Source: Hymenopus coronatus
Lineage: Eukaryota > Arthropoda > Insecta > Mantodea > Hymenopodidae
Length of the DNA: 64,000 nucleotides
Direction of reading: 5' to 3'
NCBI GenBank assembly: GCA_030762935.1
Contig: CM060897.1
Span: 115,788,676 to 115,852,675, forward strand
Within the stretch, counting starts at the first letter, position 1; each line of letters starts with the position of its first letter. Made by a program: the position numbers and the translations under genes. Below the pieces are notes generated by a model. The model was not told the origin of the DNA. It did no database searches and saw only the letters and a list, made by a program, of their open reading frames with translations. Of the stretch, positions 43,690 through 54,761 are shown one piece after another.

Positions 43690-44800
43690 AGTTCCGGGCC
43701 TCTCAATGAAAACAGCATTTATTTTTTTTTTTTATTTTTTTTTTTTTTTGCTTTATTCCTCAACATTATCACCGGAAAGGCCAATACATTTGTCATATTG
43801 GTGCTCTAATTTAATTAAACCTAGTATGATTTATCAAGGTCCTCAAAATAGCTGTATAGCTGCATCAATGACCTCGTTGCTTTGAATTCTTCGTCCTCCA
43901 AGAAATTTTTTGAGGTTTGGGAACAGGTGGTGTTCACTGGATGCTAGATTTGGCGAATAGGGTGGATGTTCCAGCAATTCGAACTTTAATTCGCACATCT
44001 TTCCCATTGCAATGACTGAATGATGGGCTGGAGCATTGTTGTGATGAAACAAGATTTATTTTTGTTGCCAAATGAGGTATTTTTCATTTCACCTCCTCAG
44101 TCAAATGTTGCATTAAGCTTGCTGAGTAGTCACCAGTGAAACTTTTACCTTTTTCCAATTAATTAATAAAAATAGTTCCATGTGGATCCCAGAAAACACT
44201 CGCAATAACCTTGTTAACTGACAAAATTGGCTTTGCCTTTTTTGGAGTTGGTTCACCTGGCTCAATCCGCTGTTTGAGTGTGAGTGTAGTAATGTATCTA
44301 AGTTTCATCCATGGTAATAAGCCGTCTCAAAAATGCACTGGGATCTTTACAGTAAGCTCCACATTCTTAACTGAAACAGTTTTTCTTTACAACTTTACAA
44401 CTTTTGATCAGGTGTCAACAAACTTAAAATATTACTTGCACGTTCTTTTGATATGTTTACAGCCTCTGTATCTCAAACAACTTTAATCTGCGGTATTCCA
44501 GTACTAAACGATGTATTTTTTCAATTAATCTTTGGAGTTGTCACTTCTACAGGGCGTCCAGAGAGAGGCTCATTACTAGTGCTCGTATGTCCCATTTTAA
44601 ACTCTGCAACCCACCTTTTAAACGGGGCAGAATCTTTCAAAGTACTGTTCTTTTCCTCTTTGATTTCTTTAGGCGTTAAGCCTTTCAAAAGGAAGTATTT
44701 AATCACTGCTTGTTTTTTCAAATCCTCCATTTTCGTGAAAACTCTAAAGCGGTCTTGTTTAAAATGCCGTCATTCGAAAACTAAGCAAGCTATTGACCTG
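43690..44800 (-). mobile_element. Mariner element, degenerate, second lineage
   Basis: Holds a transposase pseudogene on the minus strand. Near the left end TTGATAAGTTCCGGGCCT resembles the TIR of SETMAR-like/mariner families. A matching right TIR was not identified. Poly-T tracts (43720-43750) suggest expansion near the 3' end. Confidence 0.7.
43843..44730 (-). pseudogene. Mariner (DD34D) transposase pseudogene
   Basis: The N-terminus starts MEDLKKQAVIKYFLLKGLTP at 44730 and runs through the first HTH to SGRPVEVTTPKIN before a stop. The central part is in broken frames. The C-terminal part (43843-44052) reads FHHNNAPAHHSVIAMGK, then PPYSPNLASSEHHLFP and KKFLGGRRI. Where active families have HDNAPAH, the second catalytic Asp is Asn (HNNAPAH). 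Where SPDLAPSDYHLF is expected, the third Asp position is Glu (SSEHHLF). The catalytic triad is therefore lost as well as the frame. Confidence 0.88.
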
Positions 44801-44844
44801 CAACTATGAATACAAGCTAGTCTAGAGTTAAACTATACAATGCT

Positions 44845-44935
44845 ACCGTCTAACTGGCCTAGTGGCACCATATCTGCCTGAGGCCCGGGACTTATCACCC
44901 GATCCTCGTATGTGGATCAAACCTTGCTCCTGTTT
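44845..44935 (+). repeat. Possible tRNA-derived segment
   Basis: ACTGGCCTAGTGGCACCA is D-arm-like and is followed by CACCCGATCCTCG. It resembles the head of the family B SINE at 36.5 kb but lacks the body. Confidence 0.3.
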
Positions 44936-45102
44936 GTGATGAAAATTAACTAACCTTGACCTCGACTCCGTTTACTCCTGGTCACGTGGTTTAGAGATTG
45001 GTATCAATGCCACCAAAAGACAGTCATTGCTAATGGGACAGGACAGGACTCAGCACCGAACCTGAGGCTATCGTACCTACACCCTATGAGATGGAGCCCC
45101 CA

Positions 45103-45309
45103 GGAGAGTGGGCTGTTAGACCACTCGCCTCTTACCCAAGCAACAGCATGTGAGATTTGTGGGGACAAAGTGGCGCAGGGGCGGGTTTTCTCCGGGTTCT
45201 CCGGTTTCCCCCGCCATTGCATTCCATTGGTGCTCAATCTTCATTCCAACTGTCACCAGTGTCATTTCCTGCGGTGCCACAGGTAGTAAAAGCGGGCGTT
45301 AAACACTAC
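45103..45309 (+). repeat. SINE family A copy lacking the B-box segment
   Basis: The head GACCACTCGCCTCTTACC is joined directly to CAAGCAACAGCATGTGAG, skipping the GGGTTCGATCC segment. The body has GGGTTTTCTCCGGGTTCTCC and ends GGGCGTTAAACACTACC. Confidence 0.88.
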
Positions 45310-45559
45310 CCCTCACAGGGAGGAGTGGGGTGAGAGCATACACCGGCCGGCCGGATATAGAAGCGGCCACACAAATGATAGATTTCCTATGATTTCCAGA
45401 ATAAAGCACCCTGACAGTTGGGCAGATAGACCTCCCGCCCCATATAGGATCCAGGAGCGGAAACCAGCAGAAATCGGGAAACTGAGATATTTACTCCGAT
45501 CACCCTTTTACCCTGCCACGCCGCATCGAGCACCATCGCTGATACTTCCAACCGTGAAA

Positions 45560-45770
45560 GAAGCCAATGGAAGGATAAATAAAAGGACTGTGGAAACGAT
45601 ATGGAGGGACAGGAAATTCGGGGTATGAAAGAAACCTATCCAGAATTCGCCTGGCGATCTGGGGAAACCCCTGAAAAAAAATGCATGGGTCAGGTAGGCC
45701 TGCCACGGGAAGCGAACCCCGACCTCCTGAATGTGAGCTACAGATGAAATCAACCGAGTCATCTTGCTCG
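45560..45770 (-). repeat. tRNA-derived SINE of a third type
   Basis: The minus strand has TGACTCGGTTGATTTCATC (A-box-like), then AGGTCGGGGTTCGCTTCCCG (B-box), followed by a body with GGTTTCCCCAGATCGCC. Only one copy was seen in the window. Confidence 0.6.
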
Positions 45771-45845
45771 ATTTGCTTATAGGACTCCAAGGAGTCTTTA
45801 AACCTTGTATTCCATTAGTTAAAATTAATTATTTTATTTCTCTAA

Positions 45846-46035
45846 GAGAATTGATGAGAACTTAAGTGTTATTGTTGACAGTAAACTTATTAGGGGCATT
45901 TAGGTTGCTGGAATTTGTAGGAAAGTAAATTCTTTAGTCCATGCTTTCAAACTTTTAAAAACGCCCCTGCCTAGAAGGCTAAGGAAAACGTTGTTACAAA
46001 TAATGGTGATGCCCTATTTCGATTAATGTGTTTTG
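45846..46035 (+). pseudogene. LINE reverse transcriptase C-terminal remnant
   Basis: The plus-strand frame reads IDENLSVIVDSKLIRGI, a stop, then KVNSLVHAFKLLKTPLPRRL and MVMPYFD followed by a stop and CVLLGS. The order (D-L, K at about +25, LP, L-Y, FDYC-type motif) matches the region after the RT domain in CR1/L2/Jockey-type LINEs. In-frame stops make it dead. Confidence 0.7.
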
Positions 46036-46071
46036 CTTGGATCTGTCACGTAAAACCAGCTGGCATATATG

Positions 46072-47305
46072 AGGGTCATTATTTATATTTTAAGCCTTGG
46101 CAACATTGATTGATGTAGGTGCCATTTGTTGTTTTCATTGGAAAGTTTGACATTATTAAACTTAGCCTATTGACCTTGATTGTTAAGATATTTTGAGCAT
46201 TTGTGTTGTTTAAAACTACTTTAAAATTGTGTCGTAGCGAAAAGATGGAATTAACTCGTGACAAATTTCATATATGATTTATTATGATATTCGTCATGGA
46301 TTATCAACATAGGAATGCATTAATCTTCACGCTGCCACATTTGGTGATAAAGCTCCATTCATTGCCACTGTGGAGCTCTGGTATAATGAGTTTAATCGTG
46401 GCCGCCGTTCGCTCGCTGACGAAGTTTGTGAAGATCGTCCAAAATCAGTTGACCCAGAAAACATTGATGCTGTGTAAAAGCTGATAGTGCAAGATCGTCA
46501 TCCACATACTGTAAAATAGAGGCATGCCTAGCTAGGTATTAGTTCTTCCAGCACATATAAAATATTGCACGATCATTTAGCCGTGTAAAGGATTTGCTCT
46601 CGTTGGATCCAACATAATTTGACACAATCTCAAAAGGATACTCACATCGATTGGTGCACCCAAATCTCAAGAAATACAATGGTGGGGCTTCAAAAGAGTA
46701 TATAAGATTTAACAGGCGACGAAGCAGGGATCTATGTATATGAACCAGAACGTAAACAGCAGTCGAACTGTATGGGTTTTACGCACTTGAAGCATTTCGA
46801 AATAAATAGTCACCTGTTTTGTTATTTTTTCCGAAAAAATGGTCATGTGTCTTTAAAGGAACATATAAAGACCAATTCTGAATGGTATACCACCATTTGT
46901 TTTCCGTAAATCTTTGGTGAAATAAGGAAAACAAACAAGCTCCGTTAGATCGTTCTTCCTCAAGTCAATGCGAGTGTTCTCATATCTCGTCTAACAAACG
47001 ATTATTTGAGCACTCAAAAAATCGAATTCACTGCATATTCGGCGTACAGTCTTGACTATGGTACCAATGACTTGCTTTTGTCCTCGAACACCAAGAATAA
47101 ACTGCGTGGATAGCTATTTTCGTGGGAAGAAAATGCCATTGATGGGTTCAAAAACTGTGTTTGAGGTGTCTCAAGATGACTGGATAAAATGCTAGAACAA
47201 ATGGTTCGAACAGTTGCAAAAGTGTATTGATCATAAAGGAGAATATATCGAGAAACAACAAAACCTATTTTCAATAACAAATTGTTTTGTTATTATTAGA
47301 CTAAA
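46072..47305 (+). mobile_element. Near full-length mariner, degenerate, third lineage
   Basis: Holds a transposase pseudogene along its length (46246-47270). The left end is around GAGGGTCATTATTTATATTT, preceded by AT-rich sequence. The right end is around TTATTATTAGACTAAAAATA. The termini are too decayed to pair confidently. Confidence 0.78.
46246..47270 (+). pseudogene. Mariner (DD34D) transposase pseudogene
   Basis: Starts MELTRDKFH at 46246, then a stop. Recognisable blocks follow in shifting frames: FGDKAPFIATVELWYNEFNR and GRRSLADE (first HTH), VDPENIDAV, LGISSSSTYKILHDHLAV (second HTH), ICSRWIQHNLTQSQK, then DLTGDEAGIYVYEPERKQQS. In that last block the usual TGDETWIYAYEPE is GDEAGIY, so the first catalytic Asp is kept and the following TW is changed. 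Then come SEWYTTICFP, LSTQKIEF, KNKLRG and the C-terminal GEYIEKQ. Many stops and frameshifts. The block order is complete, so this is a decayed full gene. Confidence 0.9.
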
Positions 47306-47559
47306 AATAGTAAGCTACATCTGCGATGTACGTCATTACAAATATAACATAGTCTCTTCAGGAACTGTTCAGTCTTCTTCACCGTAGAAACATACATTAT
47401 CTTATACTTCTCTTTACACCTATACAAACTTTACTCTAGATTCCCCCGTTAAATGTTTGACCTTATCTTAAAACCTTCAAATACATTGCGAAAATCGTAA
47501 CTTACTCTCAATGCCACTTCACAAACTCCTTTATACTCGTCATCTTCCACCGGGAACGT
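47306..47559. other. Spacer, nothing recognised
   Basis: No clear signal was seen. Confidence 0.4.
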
Positions 47560-47720
47560 TAGTAAGCTCTGAATTCATTGCCACAGGATGTCAGAAGCGT
47601 TCAAACTCGCTTTTCGCCTAAGGTTCAAAATTTTAGTTAAACATATTTTTTAATTTAGGGGCAGAATCCTCATTTTCATTATTTATGTGTTCATACACGC
47701 ATATATTATTATATAGTATT
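47560..47720 (+). pseudogene. Possible LINE ORF2 C-terminal fragment
   Basis: ALNSLPQDVRSVQTRF resembles the WNSLP(x)nV...F(K) tail found after the RT in many non-LTR elements. It is short, with stops, and the assignment is weak. Confidence 0.35.
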
Positions 47721-48145
47721 ACACAAGAACACTGAGCTGACTGAATGTGTGTCACACACCACAGCGAAGAAGTCTATGGGGTTTTCCATTAAACCGGTAC
47801 CGATTTTACACATTGACCCTTTTGCTTACGACGTCAACACCACGTACACATACAGAACCTCTTCAGCTAGCTGCTCCGTTGAAAACGCTGCGGTCCCCGA
47901 GCAACCGTGGGACTTCTGACATTACTAGAAGTACGTCGGGCCAAATATCTGAACCTCTCTCGAAAGTGAGCTGTCAGATTGGGTGAAACTCGGCGGGACA
48001 GTTGTTTCCCAAACCAATGAGAGTTTGGGTATATCCGGGCGGTGATGCCTGGGTGGGGTTGTGAGGCACCTGAATGTCCTCCGGTCAATATCCTGGAGAG
48101 CTTAGTAGACAGAAGCTAGTTCTTGTCACCCCCCCCCTAAAAACT
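47721..48145. other. GC-richer interval, unassigned
   Basis: 47840-48130 is richer in G+C and CpG, with short ORFs on both strands, a C9 run at 48129-48137 and no recognised domain or RNA. Confidence 0.35.
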
Positions 48146-48217
48146 TGGATTAAAATGTCTCATATTAAAGAATTTTCATGACAAATAAAATGCATATTTT
48201 GAATTTCCTAGGAATTA
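48146..48217 (-). repeat. Family H 72-bp internal segment, inverted in place
   Basis: ATTAAAATGTCTCATATTAA to TTTTGAATTTCCTAGGAAT is the inverse of the H block just before AAAATCGTTAG. Flipped, it would join seamlessly to the plus-oriented piece at 48218. Confidence 0.75.
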
Positions 48218-48565
48218 ATAAAAATCGTTAGAAAGATTTTTGAGAAATTCAATGTTTTCGAAAATGTTTCCATGTTAGGGGTAGTTGGGGTGGGGGGATT
48301 TTCTTGAAGATCTTGTGTCGCATCCTTGAAATACACTGAACTTAAATACCAAGTTTGGTATTTAACGAAATATTGGTTTCTGAGCTGTGCTACCCACACA
48401 GACTCACATACACACGCACACACGGACCTTTTTCTAAAAATTTTTTTTTTGGATTCAATGGGACCCAAAAACATGTATTTCCAGTGAAATCTCGGTATTG
48501 AATTTTGGGTGCATTACAATACCTTCTCTATACATGATGTACATAGTACGTGTAGAGAAAGTAAA
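48218..48565 (+). repeat. Family H 3' part
   Basis: From AAAAATCGTTAGAAAG through GTTGGGGTGGGGGGAT, a near-intact AAATACCAAGTTTGGTATTT, a (CA) tract and the terminal hairpin, to GTGTAGAGAAAGTAA. Confidence 0.93.
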
Positions 48566-48576
48566 TAGTAAATAGG

Positions 48577-48600
48577 TATATATATATATATATATAATGT
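48577..48600. repeat. (TA)n microsatellite
   Basis: Twelve or so TA units just beyond the end of the H copy. Confidence 0.9.
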
Positions 48601-48637
48601 ATGTATATAAGAGAATATTACCATTATAGCAAATATC

Positions 48638-48680
48638 TTCTCCATCGACTATGTAATTAATTCGTAGTAGAGAAAGCAAA
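48638..48680 (+). repeat. Solo family H terminal hairpin
   Basis: ATCTTCTCCATCGACTATG, then TAATTAATTCGTAGTAGAG and AAAGC. Hairpin only, no body. Confidence 0.6.
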
Positions 48681-48751
48681 AAGTATATACAAGAATGCCT
48701 GTGTGCCTATATGTCTACGTCAGCATAATGAATACCGAACTTGACATTTTC

Positions 48752-48975
48752 ACCCTCAGCCTCTCGCACAAAAGCAGGGGGATGAGTATCGTTGCATCCT
48801 CTGGGTACGAACCTGTACATGAAACTCAGTTTAACAATGGATACTGTCATTTGCAAACATTTAATGAGCTCCGTGTTGAGATATTCGTACATGGGGAAAG
48901 TTAATGCAGAGTAATTAACTGTAACATTTGCAGTCAAGGTCCGTAACATTCCCAAGGTGGATCCAATTGCTTGTA
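48752..48975 (+). repeat. Dispersed repeat Y, copy 2
   Basis: Collinear with 40133-40372 in the same orientation, about 75-80% similar by eye. It lacks the GC-rich sequence that lies upstream of copy 1. Confidence 0.75.
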
Positions 48976-49046
48976 ATAATCCATAGATAGGGGGTCTCCT
49001 CTCATGGAGGGCAAAGTTTGACAAGAAAAGAGGTATTAAAAAAAAT

Positions 49047-49896
49047 TCTGATGTGTTACACTCACATGACTTTGTCTAGCTCTTCTGCAGACTTCTTACA
49101 ATAGATTATTTTTCTTTTTACACCATACTAATGAGATAAAATTATCAGAACGTTTTTATTACTTAGTTCCTTATAAGCAGAAGGGGACTAAAGGAGCTCA
49201 TCAGGCTAAAGCGATAGTTAAATGCTTTAAAAGCTATCGTTTTGCGATTGTCATTGTAATTTGATTCTTTGCTGGGCTAGAATTAGAACCGGTACTTCCT
49301 GTCTGAGAAAAGTATAAGTACTTTACAATTTCAACTTACGTAAACTTTACAGGGAATATCTCGGAAACGGTTACCTCCACCACAAAAATGTAAAGAACAT
49401 AAATTGTGTGTTTTGACGAGATCTACACTTTTTATGGAGTAAGGTTTTGTCTATTTCTTACGGTTTAGCAATAAAGAGGTCTTCAGGGGTTATTCCCAGA
49501 AAATTCAAGATATACATTTTATTTTTCGTAAATCTAAATATGTTTAATATACAGTATTTTAATCGAAATCGTTGGATCCGTTTTTAAGAAAACCAAAGTG
49601 TTCGAAAATGTTTCCATGTAAGGGGTAGTTTGTGTTAGAGGATTTTCTTGAAAACCTTCGTGTCGCATCCTTGGAAGGTACTGAACCTAAATACCAAGTT
49701 TGGTATTTAAAGGTCTTTTCGTGTTTGAGCTATGCTATCCATTGCCACACAGACATTTTTCTAAAAATACTTTTTCCGGACTCAGAGGACCCCAAAACAT
49801 ATATTTCCGATGAAATCTCGACATTGAATTTTTGGGTGCATTACAATACCTTCTCTATCCAACGTGCACATTGTACGCACGGACTAGAGAAAGTAA
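49047..49896 (+). repeat. Family H full-length copy, first of a tandem pair (variant II)
   Basis: Starts TCTGATGTGTTACACTCACA, has CTCTTCTGCAGACTTCTTAC and ends CGGACTAGAGAAAGTAA. The next copy begins at the very next base. Confidence 0.95.
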
Positions 49897-50702
49897 AAAC
49901 TGATGTATTCCAATTAATTGACTTTCTCTATATCTCTGTAACAAATTACTGTTAAAAAGCTTATTCCTCTGTCTACTTCGTGATAATCGAGATAAAATTA
50001 GCAGAACTGGTCTTATCACTTTCCTGTAAGTAGAAGGGAAATAAGGGAGTATAGTAGGTTAAAACGATAGTCAAATCTTTTAAAACCTGACGGCTATGCT
50101 TTTGAAATTCCTTTGTTAGTATGGCCAGGAGAAAAGTATAAGTATTTTAAAGCTGAAAGTAACGAAATTTCAGCTCTACAGAAAAACATGTAGGATATAA
50201 GTTAGGTGTTTTAACGAGGTCTACATTTTTTGTGTTGTAAGTTTTTGCATATCTCTTACGGTTTACCAGTAATGCAAAACTCATCCAGACTAAAGAGGCT
50301 ATTCCCAGAAATTTAGGACGTCGTTTTATTTGTCATGTAATTAGTGTACCGCATTTTAATCAATATCGCCAAGACTATTTTTTTGAGAAAATCATACTCT
50401 TCAAAAATGTCTCACTGTAAAAGTTAGTTTGGGCTGGGAAATTTTCTTGAACATTCTCGTATCGCATCCTTGGGAGACATTAAATCTAAATACCATGTTT
50501 CGTAATTAACGGTATTTTCGTTTTTGAGCTCTGCTCTCCAAAGGGACACGCACACACGCAGACACAGTGACCTTGTTCGAAAACTGCTTTAGTTTTTATT
50601 CAGGTTGTCTTAAAACATGTATTTCCAGTGAAATCTCGGTATCGAATTTTTGGGGGGAGTACAATACCTTCTCTATGTGCATATTATGTGTAGAGAATAT
50701 GA
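49897..50702 (+). repeat. Family H full-length copy, second of a tandem pair (variant I)
   Basis: Starts AAACTGATGTATTCCAATTA and ends TTATGTGTAGAGAATATGA. It carries CTATATCTCTGTAACAAATT, so the two tandem members are of different variants. Confidence 0.95.
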
Positions 50703-50759
50703 TTAGAAGTATTCACTAATAATATTTTATTTTTATTTTTGTGTGTTTCTTCAGTTATC

Positions 50760-51560
50760 AGTGATTACTCTGAATTCCACTTTTCCATCCTTTTTGGTCG
50801 TTCCATCCTCACATTGTATATTTATTTCGCTTTCTCTCTCAGTATATGGTTAACATCGGCTGTTCATGAAAATTTGAGTCGTCCCCTCTTCCTCCTTTCA
50901 CAAGACGATCATTCCAACAATGTCCTAGGACATCCCTCGTTACTCATTCGGTTGACAACCGCACCATATAACATCTTATTATCTGACTCCTCCATTTAAA
51001 TCTTCTTATTTCCTCATTCTTTCTGTATTCTTTTATTTATACTCTCCTCTATGAAATCCATCCATCTCCACCACTGTAACTTATGTTTTGTCTTTTTGTT
51101 AAGTCCACCCTTCAGATCCATAAGCTAATATACTCTCTACAAACTTTAGAAGAATTCTCCTCTTTGTTTGTCTACTAATATTCCTGTTCCATTGGATTGA
51201 ATCTAGTATTTTAGTCGCTTTTCTTATCTACATTACACTATGATTCACTCTATGTAGCAACTCTCCGAATCGTGGATTATCAATCCCAATTATTTAAACT
51301 GTTTAACTCCTTAATAGTCACTTCAGTTATCCTAATATGTTTTCCTCCGCTCTCAATCACTTGATACTCTGTTTTATTCGTATTAACGCTCATCCCTGCC
51401 ACTTCAAATGCTTCCATAGAATTCCTTATCATAAATTCGGCATCCTCTCCACTTGGTCACTACCACTGAACATCTGCAAATAATGAGTTTTCTGTTTCGC
51501 TTACTGGTATTACTATACCACTATACAGGATCTGTTCTAATGGGTCTTATGTTGGAAGTA
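50760..51560 (-). pseudogene. LINE endonuclease-RT protein, C-terminal pseudogene
   Basis: Read on the minus strand, broken frames contain VESILAYGSEGWT (the YGAExW-type motif after the RT core), KNTERMRK, MLYGAVVNRMSNEGCPRTLLE and ERRKRRRLKFS. Their order and spacing match the tail of RTE/craniate-BovB-like or related non-LTR proteins, which usually ends in GRPRKRW. Further upstream (51300-51560) KQSIK and HLKWQG fit the thumb region only loosely. Many stops. The RT core itself is not present. Confidence 0.65.
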
Positions 51561-51614
51561 TATCTTAAATAGTATTGCATATATTGGTGTTTAAAAGAGA
51601 AACTTGAAAAAAAA

Positions 51615-52471
51615 TCTGACTTGTTTCCTTAACATAACCATCTCCAGCTGTACCATATACAAACTATTCTTACAGCTGATTATTATTTTATCTTCCTGAA
51701 CTATAACCGAGGTAAACATCAGCAGAATTGGTTTTATTACTTGCTTCCTTGTAAGCAGAAGCGAAATAAGCGAATACATTAGGCTAAAGCGATAGTTAAT
51801 TTAATAGCTAATCCCTATGTGAAACATTTGAGAAAAGCTAGGCGAGCTAAATATGAAACGAACAACAAGGAATATCTTTAAAACGGTCATGTGTACAAGA
51901 AAAACATATGCGACATAAATTGTTTTATAGAGACCTATATTTTTTGTGCAGTAAGTTCTTGACTATCTCTTACTTTTTAACGTTAGGCAAATTTCTGCAA
52001 AACCCATCCAGAATAAAGAGATCTTCATAGGATATTCCCAAAAAATGTAAGATATACATTTGTGATATAAATATCTTTAATATACGGTATTTTGACAAAA
52101 ATCGTTAGCTATTTTTAAGCAAAAATAATAATTTCACAAATTTTCCCATGTAAAGGGTAGTGTGTGGTCGCGGGAAGGGGGGTTCTTGAAAATCTTCTTG
52201 TCGCTTCATTGTATTTTGTATTTAAAGGTCTTTTCGATTTTTAGCTACGCTATCCACAGACTCACACACGCACACACACACACGCAAGCACACACACAGA
52301 CATACACGCGCGCATACGTAGACATACATGTACCTTCTTCTAAAAAGTCTTTTGTTCGAACGCAGGGGACCTCAAAACATATTTTTTCGGTAAAATCTTG
52401 ACATTAAATTTTTGGGTGAAATACAATACTTTCTATAGCCATTGCACTAGAGTACATTCGGCTAGAAAAAG
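51615..52471 (+). repeat. Family H full-length copy (variant II)
   Basis: Starts TCTGACTTGTTTCCTTAACA, has CAGCTGTACCATATACAAAC and ends CATTCGGCTAGAAAAAGTTA. It contains a long (CA)-rich tract at 52262-52300 that runs into CATACACGCGCGCATACG. Confidence 0.92.
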
Positions 52472-52687
52472 TTAAAATTGCAGTTTTTATGTCTTTATTT
52501 TCAGGGGAGGGGAGTTTTCTTGTAATCTATCACTAGGAAAGCATAAAATTCAATTGCAATCGGTTTTGTATCGTGTCGTGTTGAATATTTTGAGTATGGA
52601 AAAATGCTGAAAATAAGTTTGCAACAAAACAAGGTTTAAAATTGGACGTGCCTATTAGAATCACATGTCTATCTGTTCATACAGTTC

Positions 52688-53110
52688 TTGAGATTTTTTA
52701 GACCTTTAGCCCCATTTGGATTAAATGAATTGCGTCATAATTAGTTCAGTGAGCCGCTTGACGCAAAAGAGAGAGGCAGAATTGAACCTTAGACTGCATG
52801 CATTGCCGATCTCAAAACAGATTGATGCATTGGACAGTGCAGAACTGTTTTTCATCATGACCTTTTGTACGTTCCTTAGTTCTGTTGTTTTCTTCATTTA
52901 TCCTGTGTAAGTCAATTTTCTGTTAATAATATGAACAAGTGTTTATTGTAATGGGGAAGTTGTACCATTAAAGTCACCTACGTTACCATAAGCGTCCAAT
53001 TATTTGAGTAACCTATCAGCATAAATGCTGAATGTTCCATATGCAAATATTAGAAAGATACGAAGCAAGTCCCATTACACTAAATTGATCTCGAAACTGT
53101 TGATATCCAC
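52688..53110 (-). repeat. Dispersed repeat X, copy 2 (SINE-like)
   Basis: Collinear with 38938-39345. On the minus strand GCAGTCTAAGGTTCAATTC is B-box-like. The middle part (AACAAGTGTTTATTGTAATGG) and the right end are the best conserved. Confidence 0.65.
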
Positions 53111-53335
53111 CTATTCTATTCATCGTTCGCTAGTCCTCTACAAGAGGCAATGCTTCATAAGTATTGCTTTTCACTTGATAAGTATTGACGTCATTCGCGG
53201 ACATCGATTGGAGATAAAGGCCAAATGAATCAGAAGATGTTTCTGCTTCATTTAACCGTTAGCTCTAGCGAGACAAGTTGAACGGAAATATGTTATTTTA
53301 AAGATTAGAATTCAAATTATTATTACTGTATTAAA
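53111..53335. other. Spacer, nothing recognised
   Basis: No signal was seen. Confidence 0.4.
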
Positions 53336-53339
53336 AATA

Positions 53340-54182
53340 TCTGATGTGGTCCATTCACATGACTTTCTCTAAAAATCTGTAAGAAAGTATTGTTAATAAG
53401 CATATTCTTCCATTTACTAATCTAGACAAACATTAGTAGAAACAGTCTTAATACTTAGTTCCTTATAAGAAGAGGAGAAACAAGGGAACACACTTGACTA
53501 AACAGACAATCACATATTTCAAAACGTGGATGCTATGAATTGAAATCCGTATCTTTGCGTGACCAGGAGCTGACGAGTTCCTTGTGAGAAACATTTAACT
53601 ATTTTAAAACTGAAACAAAAAACAAGGAATATTTCGAAAACGGTGAACTCCACGAAAAAAATGTAATGACATAAACGGTATGCTTTAAGATGCTATTTTT
53701 GTGTAGTAAGCTTTTGTCTATCTTTTACGGTTTATCAATTATGCAAAACTCAGAAAAAATTATCAGAATAAAAAGCTCTTTAATAAGTATGATCAGAAAA
53801 CCCAAGATAAACATTTCATTTGCCAATTAAATATCTGAAATATAAGAGATTTTAATCAAAATTGTTACAACCATTTTTGAGAAAACCTAAGTTTTCGAAG
53901 TTTTTACATGTAAAAGGTAGTAGAGTGTGGGGGATTTTCTTGAAAATCTTCTTCTCTCATCCTTGGAAGATATTGAACTTAAATATAAAGTTTGGTATTT
54001 ATGGACTTTGCATTTTTGAGCTATGCTGCCCACAAACACGCACCACACAAACACGAAATTTCCCCCCCCCCAATTTTTTTTTTTGGTTCAGCGGGTCCCA
54101 AAACATATGTTTTCGATGAAACTCCGTATCAAATTTTGGTTGCAATACAAATACCTGTCTATACACATATGTAGAAAAAGTA
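53340..54182 (+). repeat. Family H full-length copy (variant I)
   Basis: Starts TCTGATGTGGTCCATTCACA and ends CACATATGTAGAAAAAGTAA. A C10 run at 54063-54072 replaces the usual GGACCTTTTTC block. Confidence 0.92.
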
Positions 54183-54742
54183 ATAATTTGGTCTAACTTC
54201 ACAGATTAGACAAATGGGATCAACAATGAAATATTTTTGCAACAAATAGAGGTGGGATAGAGTCAGAGAAACACGTGAAGCTGGATCATGCTACTACGAT
54301 AATATTATAGATTGACGCTGCAACAAACAGCCTAGTCTAACAGAAGCATTGTAGTTGTGAAAGTGTAAAGTAAAAAATTGGGGCACTTCTTTTAGTATCA
54401 ATGTAACAATTTTAAGTAAAATACATCCAACAATATGTTTCATTCCTAATCATTGTAATGTTTTCTTAAACCTAATAACATTTATTCTATTTAGCTGCCA
54501 TCGGTGGTTACAAAATGATTAATTACATTTTATTTCAGCACCGTGTTGAGCAAAACAATTCCATGCCCGGGGGAATTCCAATTAATAAGATGTATAAACA
54601 CGTACTACCATGTAAAATAAAGCAAAATATTACGATTGCCTTCAAAGAAGCAATTTATTAATTATTACAGTCTCTATTTGAAATACATGGAATGTTAAAT
54701 GCTTTGTAATTAATTAAATGTGCCCAAAACCATGTATAAATC
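54183..54742. other. Interval without recognised features
   Basis: AT-rich unique sequence. Confidence 0.45.
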
Positions 54743-54761
54743 AAAAAAAAAAAAAAAAAAA

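Noticed and set aside
45500..45790. 96-residue minus ORF as a gene
   Set aside because: It overlaps a tRNA-derived SINE and has no known domain.
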